In this document: positions 18,570 through 25,701 of the stretch, one piece after another
How the letters are laid out: the number at the start of each line of letters is the position of its first letter
Numbering within the stretch: the first letter of the stretch is position 1
Source: Chara braunii
Taxonomy: Eukaryota; Streptophyta; Charophyceae; Charales; Characeae
Assembly (NCBI GenBank): GCA_003427395.1
Contig: BFEA01000687.1
Coordinates: 673,645 to 699,345, forward strand
Reading direction: 5' to 3'
DNA: 25,701 bases
Made by a program: the position numbers and the translations under genes
Notes under the pieces: model-generated
Databases searched by the model: none
What the model was told of the DNA's origin: nothing
What the model saw: the letters and a program-made list of their open reading frames with translations, nothing else

Positions 18570-19129
18570 TTTTGACTTCATTTAATGCTAGATTCGTTAC
18601 TACCCCTCTGCATAAGTAGTAAAAAAGGGTTAAGGGGATATCCTCGAATGTGGGCAAATTATTGGGAAGGTGCATATTCTAAGGGAATAGTTAGGTTTGT
18701 CGCAGTGCTACAAGGAAAGGATTGGTGCAACCTCTCCTTGATGCATGCAGCCAGGAAAAAAAAAAAAGTGCATTAACTTTTGAGGCCCTTGATTCCCCAG
18801 AGGGAAATCAATGATTGTGACCCTTTATCTTTATTTTAGATCAATGGCACAACCTAAGCGTAATTTTTTGCTTGTGGACCAAGTTGCTGCCCAAAGCCCT
18901 CCAACAAGTATAAAAGCAACATGCTTCTACATCTGCCTCACAATTGTTGCGGTCGTGATACTGCTCACACTCACACTTACTTGAATGCTAGCTGAGTTGC
19001 ATCACACTGAGGGAGGACCTGCTGGAGGGGAAGCCGGAGTTCTGCAGGGTAGATGCTGGTGCAGTTGGAGGTCTGCATGTTGGAGCTGGAGGGAGGAGAA
19101 GGGCAACCATAACCATAATTGGCAACACC
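18570..19129. other. Unannotated intergenic DNA
   Basis: No supportable gene. A 63-codon frame (18585-18776) ends in a Lys run from a poly-A tract and has no recognisable domain. The distal 100 bp is G-rich (GGAGG words). Confidence 0.4.
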
Positions 19130-19179
19130 TTGATGCAGTTTAGGATAGTGTTGCGCCTGCAGAGGACTTTGGGATCGGT

Positions 19180-19304
19180 AGTGATGAAGAATCGTGCACG
19201 TTGCAGGCTATACCTCGTTTTGTGGGGTTATGATGTCAAAATTTTGGTGCGAATCGTGCACGTTGCAGGCTATAGTGATGAAGAATCGTGCACGTTGCAG
19301 GCTA
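19180..19304. repeat. Triplicated GAATCGTGCACGTTGCAGGC unit
   Basis: The 22-bp sequence occurs at 19189-19210, 19251-19272 and 19283-19304. The first and third copies share a longer 31-bp match starting AGTGATGAA. A related ATGATGTC(A/G)A(A/C)ATTTT word at about 19229 and 19347 suggests a decayed larger minisatellite. The core GTGCAC is palindromic. Confidence 0.7.
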
Positions 19305-20258
19305 ATACTTTTGAGTGTAGATATGTTACCGAATGTTTTTCGGCAATGATGTCGACATTTTGTGGGAAAATGTAGTTGGATTGTCACCATATTGACGCTG
19401 CGCATTTTAAAAGGGGATGCCGCCAAAATGTTTTAGCACGGAGCATTTTTTTTTAATGTGGTCTAATGAGAGTGTTGTTGAACGTCAATAGAACAACATA
19501 TTACCACTTGGAGGGCAATAGTGGTGTGAAGCGCGCAATGACACAAATTAGTTTTTTTTGTGATGCAGTTTGAAACTGTTGGTGACTTGAGACAGTCCTT
19601 AGGGCTAAGCGGTGTAGTTGGAACTACGCTGAGATTCTTGGACCACCCAAGACTCACTTTGGGACCGCCCTCCTCAAGGGTCGTATGAGTTCGCTTCGCT
19701 GGACTTGGTCGATGAAGGCAAAAGGTGGATTGTCTTTGGTCCTGAAGGTTGTAGCAAATCAAGTTGTGGGTCAAACATACCCAACGTTGATTTTTCAACT
19801 TTGTTGAGGAAATTTTACTATTTGGTTTCTTTAGTGAGTCAGTGCATACTTCATTCAAGGTCAGTTTGACTCAAATGATTTTACACCCGTGTGAACCTAC
19901 ACTTGCATGACCCTATTGCATTGAATGTTCTCTTAAAAGGCAAAGGAAATGTGTGTTTTTGTGTGAATTAAAAAGTCTCACCCAATAAAGTGGATTGTGG
20001 TTTGCTTGCTTTTCTTGATTGGATGCATGTGCAGGTATGAAAAATGATTGAATGAAAAATGAAAATTGTCCACATGACGTTGATAAGAAAACAATGAAAA
20101 GGGAAACCCAACAACATGAATTTGGTATAATAAAGGAACATTCTTCCATTTACCTTCTTGCTCATTTGTTTGCCGTGAAAGGTTGAATTTTATGTTGGTT
20201 GGATTTAAAAAAATCTCGAAAAAGCGAACCTTTTCGATAACAAAGTGAAAAAATTGGT
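19305..20258. other. Unannotated intergenic DNA
   Basis: No supportable gene. A 131-codon minus-strand frame at 19463-19858 has no recognisable motif. AT-rich from about 19860 on. Confidence 0.4.
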
Positions 20259-20366
20259 ATGAACTTAGTTACCTTCAGGATACGTATTTTGCCTCGAATG
20301 ATCAATGCTTTTAATTCTGTCCAAATGATTCGCATCCTATATCTTATCTTACGCCTTTTCGTCCAG

Positions 20367-20570
20367 GCTATTTTTATGAGGAAGGAAGAGATGAACGATT
20401 TTCGCTCGGAGCTCAACAGTTTCCCTCATCCTATGAAACATATGCGGTGGTGGTTCGTTGCTTTAGGAGCCGACCCTGTTATTGACCCAGAGTGGACTGT
20501 CTTTACAAGAGGATACTTTGCTGATTTGGAGGAGACGGTAAAACTTCTTAGATCCAAGTCTTGTACTTAA
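20367..20570 (+). CDS. Possible terminal exon, product unknown
   Basis: An open frame ends at TAA (20568-20570) and reads A-I-F-M-R-K-E-E-M-N-D-F-R-S-E-L from an acceptor-like CTTTTCGTCCAG (AG at 20365-20366). It continues through M-R-W-W-F-V-A-L-G-A-D-P and G-Y-F-A-D-L-E-E-T-V to C-T-stop. The composition is balanced, with mixed charged and hydrophobic residues, unlike most frames here. The frame is open back to an ATG at 20259, but the first 36 residues are Ile/Leu/Arg-rich and look like translated AT-rich DNA. No family is recognised, and no upstream exon or poly(A) signal could be tied to it. It could also be a transposon fragment. Confidence 0.25.
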   Translation, partial: AIFMRKEEMNDFRSELNSFPHPMKHMRWWFVALGADPVIDPEWTVFTRGYFADLEETVKLLRSKSCT

Positions 20571-21259
20571 GAGAGGAGGAGGGGTACCCCAAACCACATC
20601 GTAAAAGGTTGGACTCGCTGAGAAGGAATATCGAATCTCTCATAATCACGAGCAGGAGGGAGTTGACTTCATAGCCTTATAAGTGATCGCCTTAGGTGCC
20701 ACCGCTGAATGAGAGACCAGTGCCGTAAGAAGTCAGGTCCGAGTCTGATAAAAAATTAGATTAAAGTGAACGCATGTAGGTGTCATTCTATAAATGGGGT
20801 TCGCGTCATAAGAAGTTTGAACTTGAGGTAGATAAATGAGGTGGTGACAATCCTTGAGAAAAGGCAGCGGCAATGGTAATGCTTCCGAATACCCTTGTGA
20901 TGAAGGTGGGCACTTCATCATTCGTGAAACAAAAAGAGTAATCATTGCCCAAGGGGACTAAAACTTAGGTGTCCCCAATCAATATAGGAATGAAATCGAT
21001 AGCTTGGCATCTCAACTCATCAAGTCAAAATCGAGACTGTTCGACTACCTGGTCGGCTTGATTGAAATTATCTATTAAGGTCGATATTTCGTTGGCCTGA
21101 CTAATATAGTACTTAGATTTTATTGACCCTGACCCGAGTTGTTGGTGTTGTTTTAATCTTGTGGTATTAATTTTACCTTATGATATTTGAATAATTACAA
21201 GTAGCTAATTGTTTGTCCAAGTTATGTGTCTAATGGACTAGGAGCATTTTGTGGGTTTC
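20571..21259. other. Unannotated AT-rich DNA
   Basis: No gene or clear repeat. It could be 3' untranslated or intergenic sequence after the possible terminal exon. Confidence 0.35.
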
Positions 21260-21600
21260 ACGCTTCATTGAGACTGTCATAATCGATTCACGTCAACTCG
21301 TACTTAGGAGATCAGCGCCCTAGGAAATGAACGACATCCGGTTTCAGACAACGTTTTAACCACATGTGCCTATACTGCAGGGAATGAGCAAACATCATGG
21401 ACTGATCTACCTATGCGATTGCATGTAAAAGCTTTCATACATAGGTCAATAACTCGGTCGAGATACGCCGCGAAGGGTGATGACAACCCCTCAAGGAACC
21501 TACCCTGTCGCATGGGACAGCGAGAGGTACGGCGCACCCAGCTAGAGCGACGAGGTAGCGGTTCGTGGGATTTCTTACTCGTTGTCACCAAGTGTTGACT
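21260..21600 (-). repeat. Dispersed repeat D, copy 2
   Basis: The reverse complement aligns with 6440-6780. A minus-strand frame at 21370-21591 reads V-R-R-T-S-R-C...E-G-L-S-S-P-F-A-A-Y-L-D-R-V and K-A-F, partly matching the frame in copy 1. That is compatible with a decayed coding element. Family unknown. Confidence 0.5.
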
Positions 21601-21778
21601 GCAGACGATTCACCTGTGGTGTGCATCGACCTCACCCTACTCCCAAACGCCCGTGATGGATAACTGCTTACCCGAATCCGAACTACCCCTCCCTGCAGGG
21701 CACCCCTTCCTCTGCCAGATGTTATGGAATGCACGGGATTGCCGACCTGCGTCTACGGAGCCCTTCCTCCACCAATGC

Positions 21779-22123
21779 TCAACAAGTAAAACACTCTGTT
21801 GGCTTGAATGGACATGTTGATAGATGGAGCCATATGCCTCGCTCTAGCTGTGCGCTCAACTGCGAGAAGAAGTTGCCCGATGTTGACAATTGGACGATGT
21901 TGTCGTCCGACATTGGTTGGAGATGGTGTGGTAAATGGGCGAACGCAACAGGGTAATACTTGCCTATCGCACCACACATGTTCAACTCATGTCCGACATT
22001 GGAACCAACATGGGTGAGCCTCACCATCTTGGGCGTTTTCCCCCCTCCTTCCGAAGCTTTCCCCTTAGCGACACCCCTTGAAGGCTTCCCTTTTGCAGCA
22101 TCCCTCCCTGACGTAGTCGTCAC
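21779..22123 (-). CDS. Hypothetical frame, 114 codons, doubtful
   Basis: A minus-strand frame starts with a basic, low-complexity segment (A-K-G-K-P-S-R-G-V-A-K-G-K). It is followed by a mixed-composition region containing H-V-G-S-N-V-G-H-E-L-N-M-C and ending with a Cys-rich tail. Overlapping frames on the opposite strand are also open, and I recognise no family. It could be a transposon-derived fragment or chance. The internal direct similarity around TGTCCGACATTGG (about 21905 and 21991) hints at a repeat origin. Confidence 0.15.
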   Translation of the reverse strand: MTTTSGRDAAKGKPSRGVAKGKASEGGGKTPKMVRLTHVGSNVGHELNMCGAIGKYYPVAFAHLPHHLQPMSDDNIVQLSTSGNFFSQLSAQLERGIWLHLSTCPFKPTECFTC

Positions 22124-23008
22124 TCCACGCCCGCCCCCCCCCGTCTAAGAATGCCAAAAAAGGAAGCGGCACAATGATGAGCACCCGCCAGCACTGCACT
22201 GCGCACCGTACTCGCCATGAATAGCATTGACAAGTGCCCAACAACAGATGAGGGCTGCAACGCTTCGGGCAATAGGCTGATGGCTGCTTGGTTTGCACGA
22301 GGGAGGAGCAACGTTCACGACGCTGAGGATGCTCACGTGTACCACCACTTTGCTGCCGCCGGGGACATGCGAGCCTTCTATTGGTAGGAGGGTGAACGAC
22401 TACCACCGCGCGGCTGCCAACCCAACGGCTACACGATACTGGGGGTAGGCGATGCAGTAGGTAGGGTTCGTCGTGCGGCAACCACCCCAATGGCTAGTTC
22501 GCACAGTGCACCTCGCTGGTTCATCTTTGGATCTGGACCTGACCATGAAAAAAAAAAAAAAAAAAAAGAGGACGGGGGGTCGAAACATACTTGCAACTAC
22601 CAGTGGCGGCTTGCGTCGTTTGTGTAGGAAAAGTGTAGTGCACGGGGAGAGATCAATTGAAAATCAAGTCATTTTGCCCGAGTCTCACTACACCCGAATT
22701 ACGCTTTTCTCGACGCGCTCTGAAAAGGGCGGGATCCTTTATCGGGTCTGGAACAGGTCTGGAACGTGATGAAAGAAAATGTTGTGTAGTGTAATGTAGA
22801 GTAAAACTATGCAAAAAATGTAATGTAGGTGTAGTGGTGTGGTGTAAAACGAGGTCAAAGCCATAAGGCAGCATGATAAATACTACGAAAATACCCACAA
22901 CTAACCTAAACTATCTACCTAGGTACTGAAACTATACGAGCTACAAAAACAACTATCTACCTTGTCAAACTAAGGGCATCGTTAGACACTCCTCGGGACG
23001 CAATTCCG
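22124..23008. other. Unannotated DNA with A run
   Basis: A 141-codon minus-strand frame (22065-22490) overlaps two other open frames on the same strand, and none shows a domain. An A20 run lies at 22548-22567. From 22770 to 22850 the plus strand has repeated TGTAATGTAG/GTGTAGTG words. Confidence 0.35.
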
Positions 23009-23240
23009 TCACAAAAGTTGTCATTACACCGCGTTCTAAGGAAATGAAATCTTTGAGAAAATGTGAAAACACTCCGAGGATGAATCCTTGGGGATTTAGG
23101 ATTCCCCAGACAAATTGTCCTTGGGGTCGAGGGTACCTCGCCAGGTCCCTTTGACTCGACGATCTGCGATAAACGGAGTGTCGGTGTCGACCGTCGACAG
23201 AAAAAGTTATCTAGAACGGTGTTGCAGACAACTTTTGTGA
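23009..23240. mobile_element. Foldback or MITE-like element
   Basis: TCACAAAAGTTGTC at 23009-23022 is the exact reverse complement of 23227-23240. Inside, ACACCG(C)GTTCTA (to about 23039) matches the complement of TAGAACGGTGT (from about 23211), and ACACTCCG recurs in both arms. The interior carries a small GGGGATTTAGGATTCCCC inverted repeat. No target-site duplication is visible and there is no coding capacity. This is consistent with a non-autonomous DNA-transposon remnant of unknown superfamily. Confidence 0.45.
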
Positions 23241-24014
23241 TCCACACGCTGGACAGTCGAGGCCTCCAACGGGTGAGGGGTCTCCCAACGGCCTCCACTA
23301 GTTACCGTTGCCGTTGGGATTTGCGGGAAGGGTACGGTCGTCCCGGTGGCGTCCTTCAACGTTGTTGTTCAGGCGCGCGTCATCGGTCGGGGGCACCAAT
23401 GATAATAATTTTTGTTTTTTTATAGCATGTGGATATGGCAATGGTCGCTCGAATACAATGCTCATTGGGTATGCCTGTCATCCACCATTGGCGTGAATAC
23501 CCTTACAAGGGTATCTGCCCTTGTTTTTAGAAGTGACGGAAATGAGATTTGACTTGAAAGTAAGGTGCACTGCATGAGTTGTGTTCATTTTTTTTTTCCC
23601 CTTTTGACAACCGATAGCGCAATCGACTGCTTGAGGAAAAGTAGAGAGTGTGTGGGCACGCAGTTTTCATACGCGCGTGATTCTGATGAGATGTAGGCCG
23701 ATTTTGTTGCCAGTGAGTTACTGTTATTAAAATAGGATGAGTAGAAAGTTTTCCTTTTAATTTGGATGGCTATCCGTGGTGCATGTGCGAGTTTGACAGT
23801 TAGCCTCGTTGAAGTTAGTCGATACCTGAAGGATAGCTGCGTATGGTGTTTGCACATCCCTGGGGCTAAATGGTGCTATGGCATTCATGTAGTATATTAG
23901 TGGGTTGTCGACGAAGAAGGAGGCTAGCCTGCATGTTATCCTGGCTAGGCCAGGGTTGCATCGTATGCGCGGCTTCGTTTATGGTTGGCGGCGTTGTCTT
24001 GGCCAAAGTATGGC
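23241..24014. other. Unannotated intergenic DNA
   Basis: No supportable gene. Contains the palindrome TACCCTT/AAGGGTA near 23499 and T runs near 23588. Confidence 0.4.
23499..23514. repeat. Palindrome TACCCTTACAAGGGTA
   Basis: Perfect 7-bp arms around a 2-base centre. It is the exact reverse complement of the 16-bp core at 17108-17123, so the same motif is present in opposite orientation. Confidence 0.55.
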
Positions 24015-24079
24015 CATGGTGCGCTTTTGCTTGGCCGGCTCACTGTGTTGGCACTCTTTATATGGAAAAAACACTCTTG

Positions 24080-24335
24080 TTAAGCTCAGATTTGGGCTTA
24101 CTCCTATTGGTTATGACATTGGATTTTTAACTTGAAGGTACGGGGATTGAGGCTAACAACCGGCAATGAAGAAGCAATGGAGCAACTTGTAGACAACCGA
24201 GGGGTTAAGGGTCTGGCGGGACCATCCCCCTTGGTTTTGTTACTGGTCCCGACCGTAGGCCAGCTGGCAGGATCGAGGGGGCTCCAGCGGTTCCTCCCCC
24301 TCCCCTCTATTATCCAAATTTTCTTTTACTCAACT
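24080..24335 (+). mobile_element. SINE-like element, family K, plus-strand copy
   Basis: A tRNA-like head has a D-arm-like TTACTCCTATTGGTTATGAC (24099-24118), an ATTTTTAA loop with TTT anticodon position (24123-24130), and a B-box-like GGGGATTGAGGC (24142-24153). The body contains CGAGGGGTTAAGGGT and GGGACCATCCCCC, and the 3' part is TCTTTTACTCAACT. The reverse complement of 16130-16425 aligns along its length. Short frames here (for example L-R-F-G-L-T-P-I-G-Y) match the minus-strand copy only because the nucleotides match. Its final 95 bp is unit A of the neighbouring tandem structure. Confidence 0.5.
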
Positions 24336-24802
24336 NTACTGGTCCCGACCGTAGGCCAGCTGGCAGGATCGAGGGGGCTCCAGCGGTTCCTCCCCCTCCC
24401 CTCTATTATCCAAATTTTCTTTTACTCAACTTGACGCAGACTCGCAACGACTCTACAGACGCAGACACAAAGTGGCAAAGTGGCAAAGTCGCAGTCTTGA
24501 ATTCCCGAACACAATGTCGCAGCAAAGTCACACTGAACACAAGCACTGGGGCTGAAAACTGGTTGCCCGTACTGGTCCCGACCGTAGGCCAGCTGGCAGG
24601 ATCGAGGGGGCTCCAGCGGTTCCTCCCCCTCCCCTCTATTATCCAAATTTTCTTTTACTCAACTTGACGCAGGCTCGCAACGACTCTACAGACGCAGACA
24701 CAAAGTGGCAAAGTGGCAAAGTCGCAGTCTTGAATTCCCGAACACAATGTCGCAGCAAAGTCACACTGAACACAAGCACTGGGGCTGAAAACTGGTTGCC
24801 CG
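24241..24802. repeat. Tandem structure A-N-A-B-A-B with a single N
   Basis: Unit A (95 bp) is at 24241-24335, 24337-24431 and 24570-24664. Unit B (138 bp) is at 24432-24569 and 24665-24802. The A+B unit of 233 bp is therefore duplicated, with one base difference seen in B (CAGACTCGC versus CAGGCTCGC). The lone N at 24336 separates two identical 95-bp A units, as expected when two contigs sharing an unmerged overlap are scaffolded. Confidence 0.85.
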
Positions 24803-24905
24803 TACTGGTCTTGAGTCCATACGTAAGTACCGGACTCAAGTCCGGTCCTGAGGGCAAAAGTGAAAATGCCTCAGGGCCAGAACTGAAAATCGAAAGTCTG
24901 AGAGT

Positions 24906-25012
24906 GGGCGCCAGAATGTAGGATGGCGCCAAGTGTCTGAAATCCAAAAGTCCTAAAAGGAGGATTTTGAAAACGGGCGCCAGAATGCAGATGGCGCTAA
25001 CTGTCTGAAATC
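24906..25012. repeat. Direct repeat GGGCGCCAGAATG...GGCGC, two copies
   Basis: 24906-24944 and 24975-25012 share GGGCGCCAGAATG, ATGGCGC and TGTCTGAAATC, 69 bp apart. GGCGCC near the start and GGCGCC/GGCGCT near its end make each copy partly self-complementary. The GGCGCCA word recalls some retroelement primer-binding sites, but no adjacent LTR end is visible. Confidence 0.55.
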
Positions 25013-25087
25013 AGAAAAAGCAACAACAAAGAAAAGAAAACAAGAAAATTGTAAATATGAAGAAAAAAGAATAAATACAGCAAGTTG
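25013..25087. repeat. A-rich tract
   Basis: Purine-rich, A-dominated stretch with AAGAAAA units. It may be the decayed tail of a retroposed element upstream. Confidence 0.4.
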
Positions 25088-25124
25088 GCGGGTGGTAGCC
25101 CGCAGACCAGGGATCGAGCCCTGG
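25088..25124. other. Two adjacent hairpins, the second T-arm-like
   Basis: GCGGG/CCCGC (25088-25103) is followed by CCAGGG-ATCGAG-CCCTGG (25107-25124). The second resembles a tRNA T-arm (compare GGTTCGANNCC) on either strand, but no full cloverleaf can be folded around it. A SINE or tRNA relic is possible. Confidence 0.35.
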
Positions 25125-25326
25125 TGGAGTCCGTAACAGCTATGGTGCAGGTTGGGGCCTCCGTGCTAGTTCTTGCTGTGGTACACGTGGAGATCGCCGT
25201 GATCATGTTCTTCCAGTGGTGTTCCTTGTGGCGATCAGGCTCATCATCCCGATCCCGACGTCATCCCTGTTGGTCGTGATACTAACTCTTGATGCTGCGT
25301 CCTGGATTTCTATTCAAGAGCTGTCA

Positions 25327-25357
25327 GATTCACTCTCGAAAACGTCGAGAGTGAGTC
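25327..25357. repeat. 13-bp hairpin
   Basis: GATTCACTCTCGA (25327-25339) pairs with TCGAGAGTGAGTC (25345-25357) around a 5-base loop. Twelve Watson-Crick pairs and one wobble. Confidence 0.6.
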
Positions 25358-25368
25358 ATCGCTGCACT

Positions 25369-25452
25369 AACTGTGGAAAACTGCTCTTGGTCTGGCGCTT
25401 CAAGAGGTGTCAGAAATGGCCCTTCGGACGAGCTCTTGAAGTTCCCACAGTT
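25369..25452. repeat. Nested inverted repeats
   Basis: AACTGTGG (25369-25376) pairs with CCACAGTT (25445-25452). Inside it CTTCAAGAG (25398-25406) pairs with CTCTTGAAG (25433-25441). Both are perfect. The word TTCAAGAG with TGTCAGA also occurs at 25312-25328, and the TTCAAGAG/CTCTTGAA stem recurs at 1335-1358. Confidence 0.55.
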
Positions 25453-25681
25453 CCCGCCTGAAGAGGCCCCTCCCCTGACCCGGAGTCCTGCTCAGTCAAT
25501 CCCCTGGACTTCCAGGGCAATCAATGCTGACAGGAAAATCGCTGTACGAGTGACTGGATGTACATGGGACGCTGGACCCGTTTTCCAGCAGGTGTTGCTC
25601 CCCACCAATAGATGGAGCCGTCCGCCGGGCGGTAGTGGTGTCTGCTCCTACCAGCACCGTTAACGCTGTTGGAGGCGTTTT
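25453..25681. other. Unannotated DNA at the right edge
   Basis: Plus- and minus-strand frames overlap and show no domain. GC-rich. Confidence 0.35.
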
Positions 25682-25701
25682 CAAACAAACAAACAAACAA
25701 A
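25682..25701. repeat. (CAAA)n microsatellite at window end
   Basis: Five CAAA units run to the last base, so the full length is unknown. Confidence 0.85.

Noticed and set aside
19463-19858. 131-codon minus-strand frame
   Set aside because: No recognisable motif, conserved pattern or gene context.
22065-22490. 141-codon minus-strand frame, the third longest in the window
   Set aside because: Three overlapping frames on the same strand are also open, composition is Arg/Cys/Ser-rich, and no domain is visible.
24431-24921. Repeated frame reading RNDSTDADTKWQSGK in both tandem units
   Set aside because: The same peptide appears twice only because the 233-bp unit is duplicated. 233 is not a multiple of three, so the copies are in different frames.
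24906-25012. Retroelement primer-binding site at GGCGCCA
   Set aside because: The word occurs twice in a direct repeat and no LTR end or polypurine partner is visible.
25088-25124. Complete tRNA gene
   Set aside because: Only a T-arm-like hairpin and one other hairpin can be drawn; no acceptor stem or anticodon arm fits.

Overview
This window looks like non-coding, repeat-dominated nuclear DNA from a large eukaryotic genome. Open frames on both strands are short and mostly overlap in shadow frames. There is no operon-like packing. Microsatellites and homopolymers are abundant (GT, AT, ATA and CAAA runs; long A, T, C and G tracts). Several dispersed repeat families recur in both orientations, and plausible spliceosomal intron signals occur near 14.0-14.7 kb. 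Internal RNA polymerase III-like boxes suggest tRNA-derived SINEs. A plant or streptophyte alga (a Chara-like genome is one possibility) would fit, but no conserved protein was found to fix the taxonomy. No protein-coding gene was recognised with confidence.

Layout: 1-190 holds nested inverted repeats. 190-4700 is mostly unannotatable, with a hairpin pair (1335-1387), a long G tract containing Ns (2649-2729), CA/GT-rich DNA and a perfect 32-bp tandem duplication (4413-4476). At 4725-4762 sits a perfect pair of Tn5 mosaic ends identical to the Nextera mate-pair junction adapter, so the flanks are probably not neighbours in the genome. 4763-6275 carries two head-to-tail copies of an AT-rich repeat with GC-rich hairpin ends; a third copy lies at 17125-17640. 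6440-6780 and 21260-21600 are diverged copies of another family on opposite strands. 7027-7959 is a run of perfect short hairpins.

9413-11010 is the most striking feature. It has about 25 units, mostly about 60 bp apart, each centred on a constant 7-base loop (AACTTAT, three times AACTCAT) and most flanked by self-complementary arms. The arm sequences differ between units but usually remain complementary. Unit types recur in the same order in three blocks, giving a higher-order repeat of about 380 bp. No known family was recognised.

11.5-13.4 kb is a degenerate CAG/CAA/TAG-rich tract. 14.0-15.1 kb is pyrimidine-rich, with a candidate internal exon between good splice signals. 15.8-18.6 kb is a mosaic of SINE-like pieces, microsatellites and a C19-T35-C17 tract. 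18.6-23.9 kb is largely unannotated, with one possible terminal exon (20367-20570), a triplicated 22-mer near 19.2 kb and a foldback element (23009-23240). 24.0-24.8 kb contains a plus-strand SINE-like copy whose 3' part belongs to a 233-bp tandem duplication. A single N there separates two identical 95-bp segments, which looks like an unresolved assembly overlap. The window ends in hairpins and a CAAA microsatellite.

Three places (2649-2729, 4725-4762, 24336) carry signs of short-read assembly artefacts, so long-range order across them should not be trusted.
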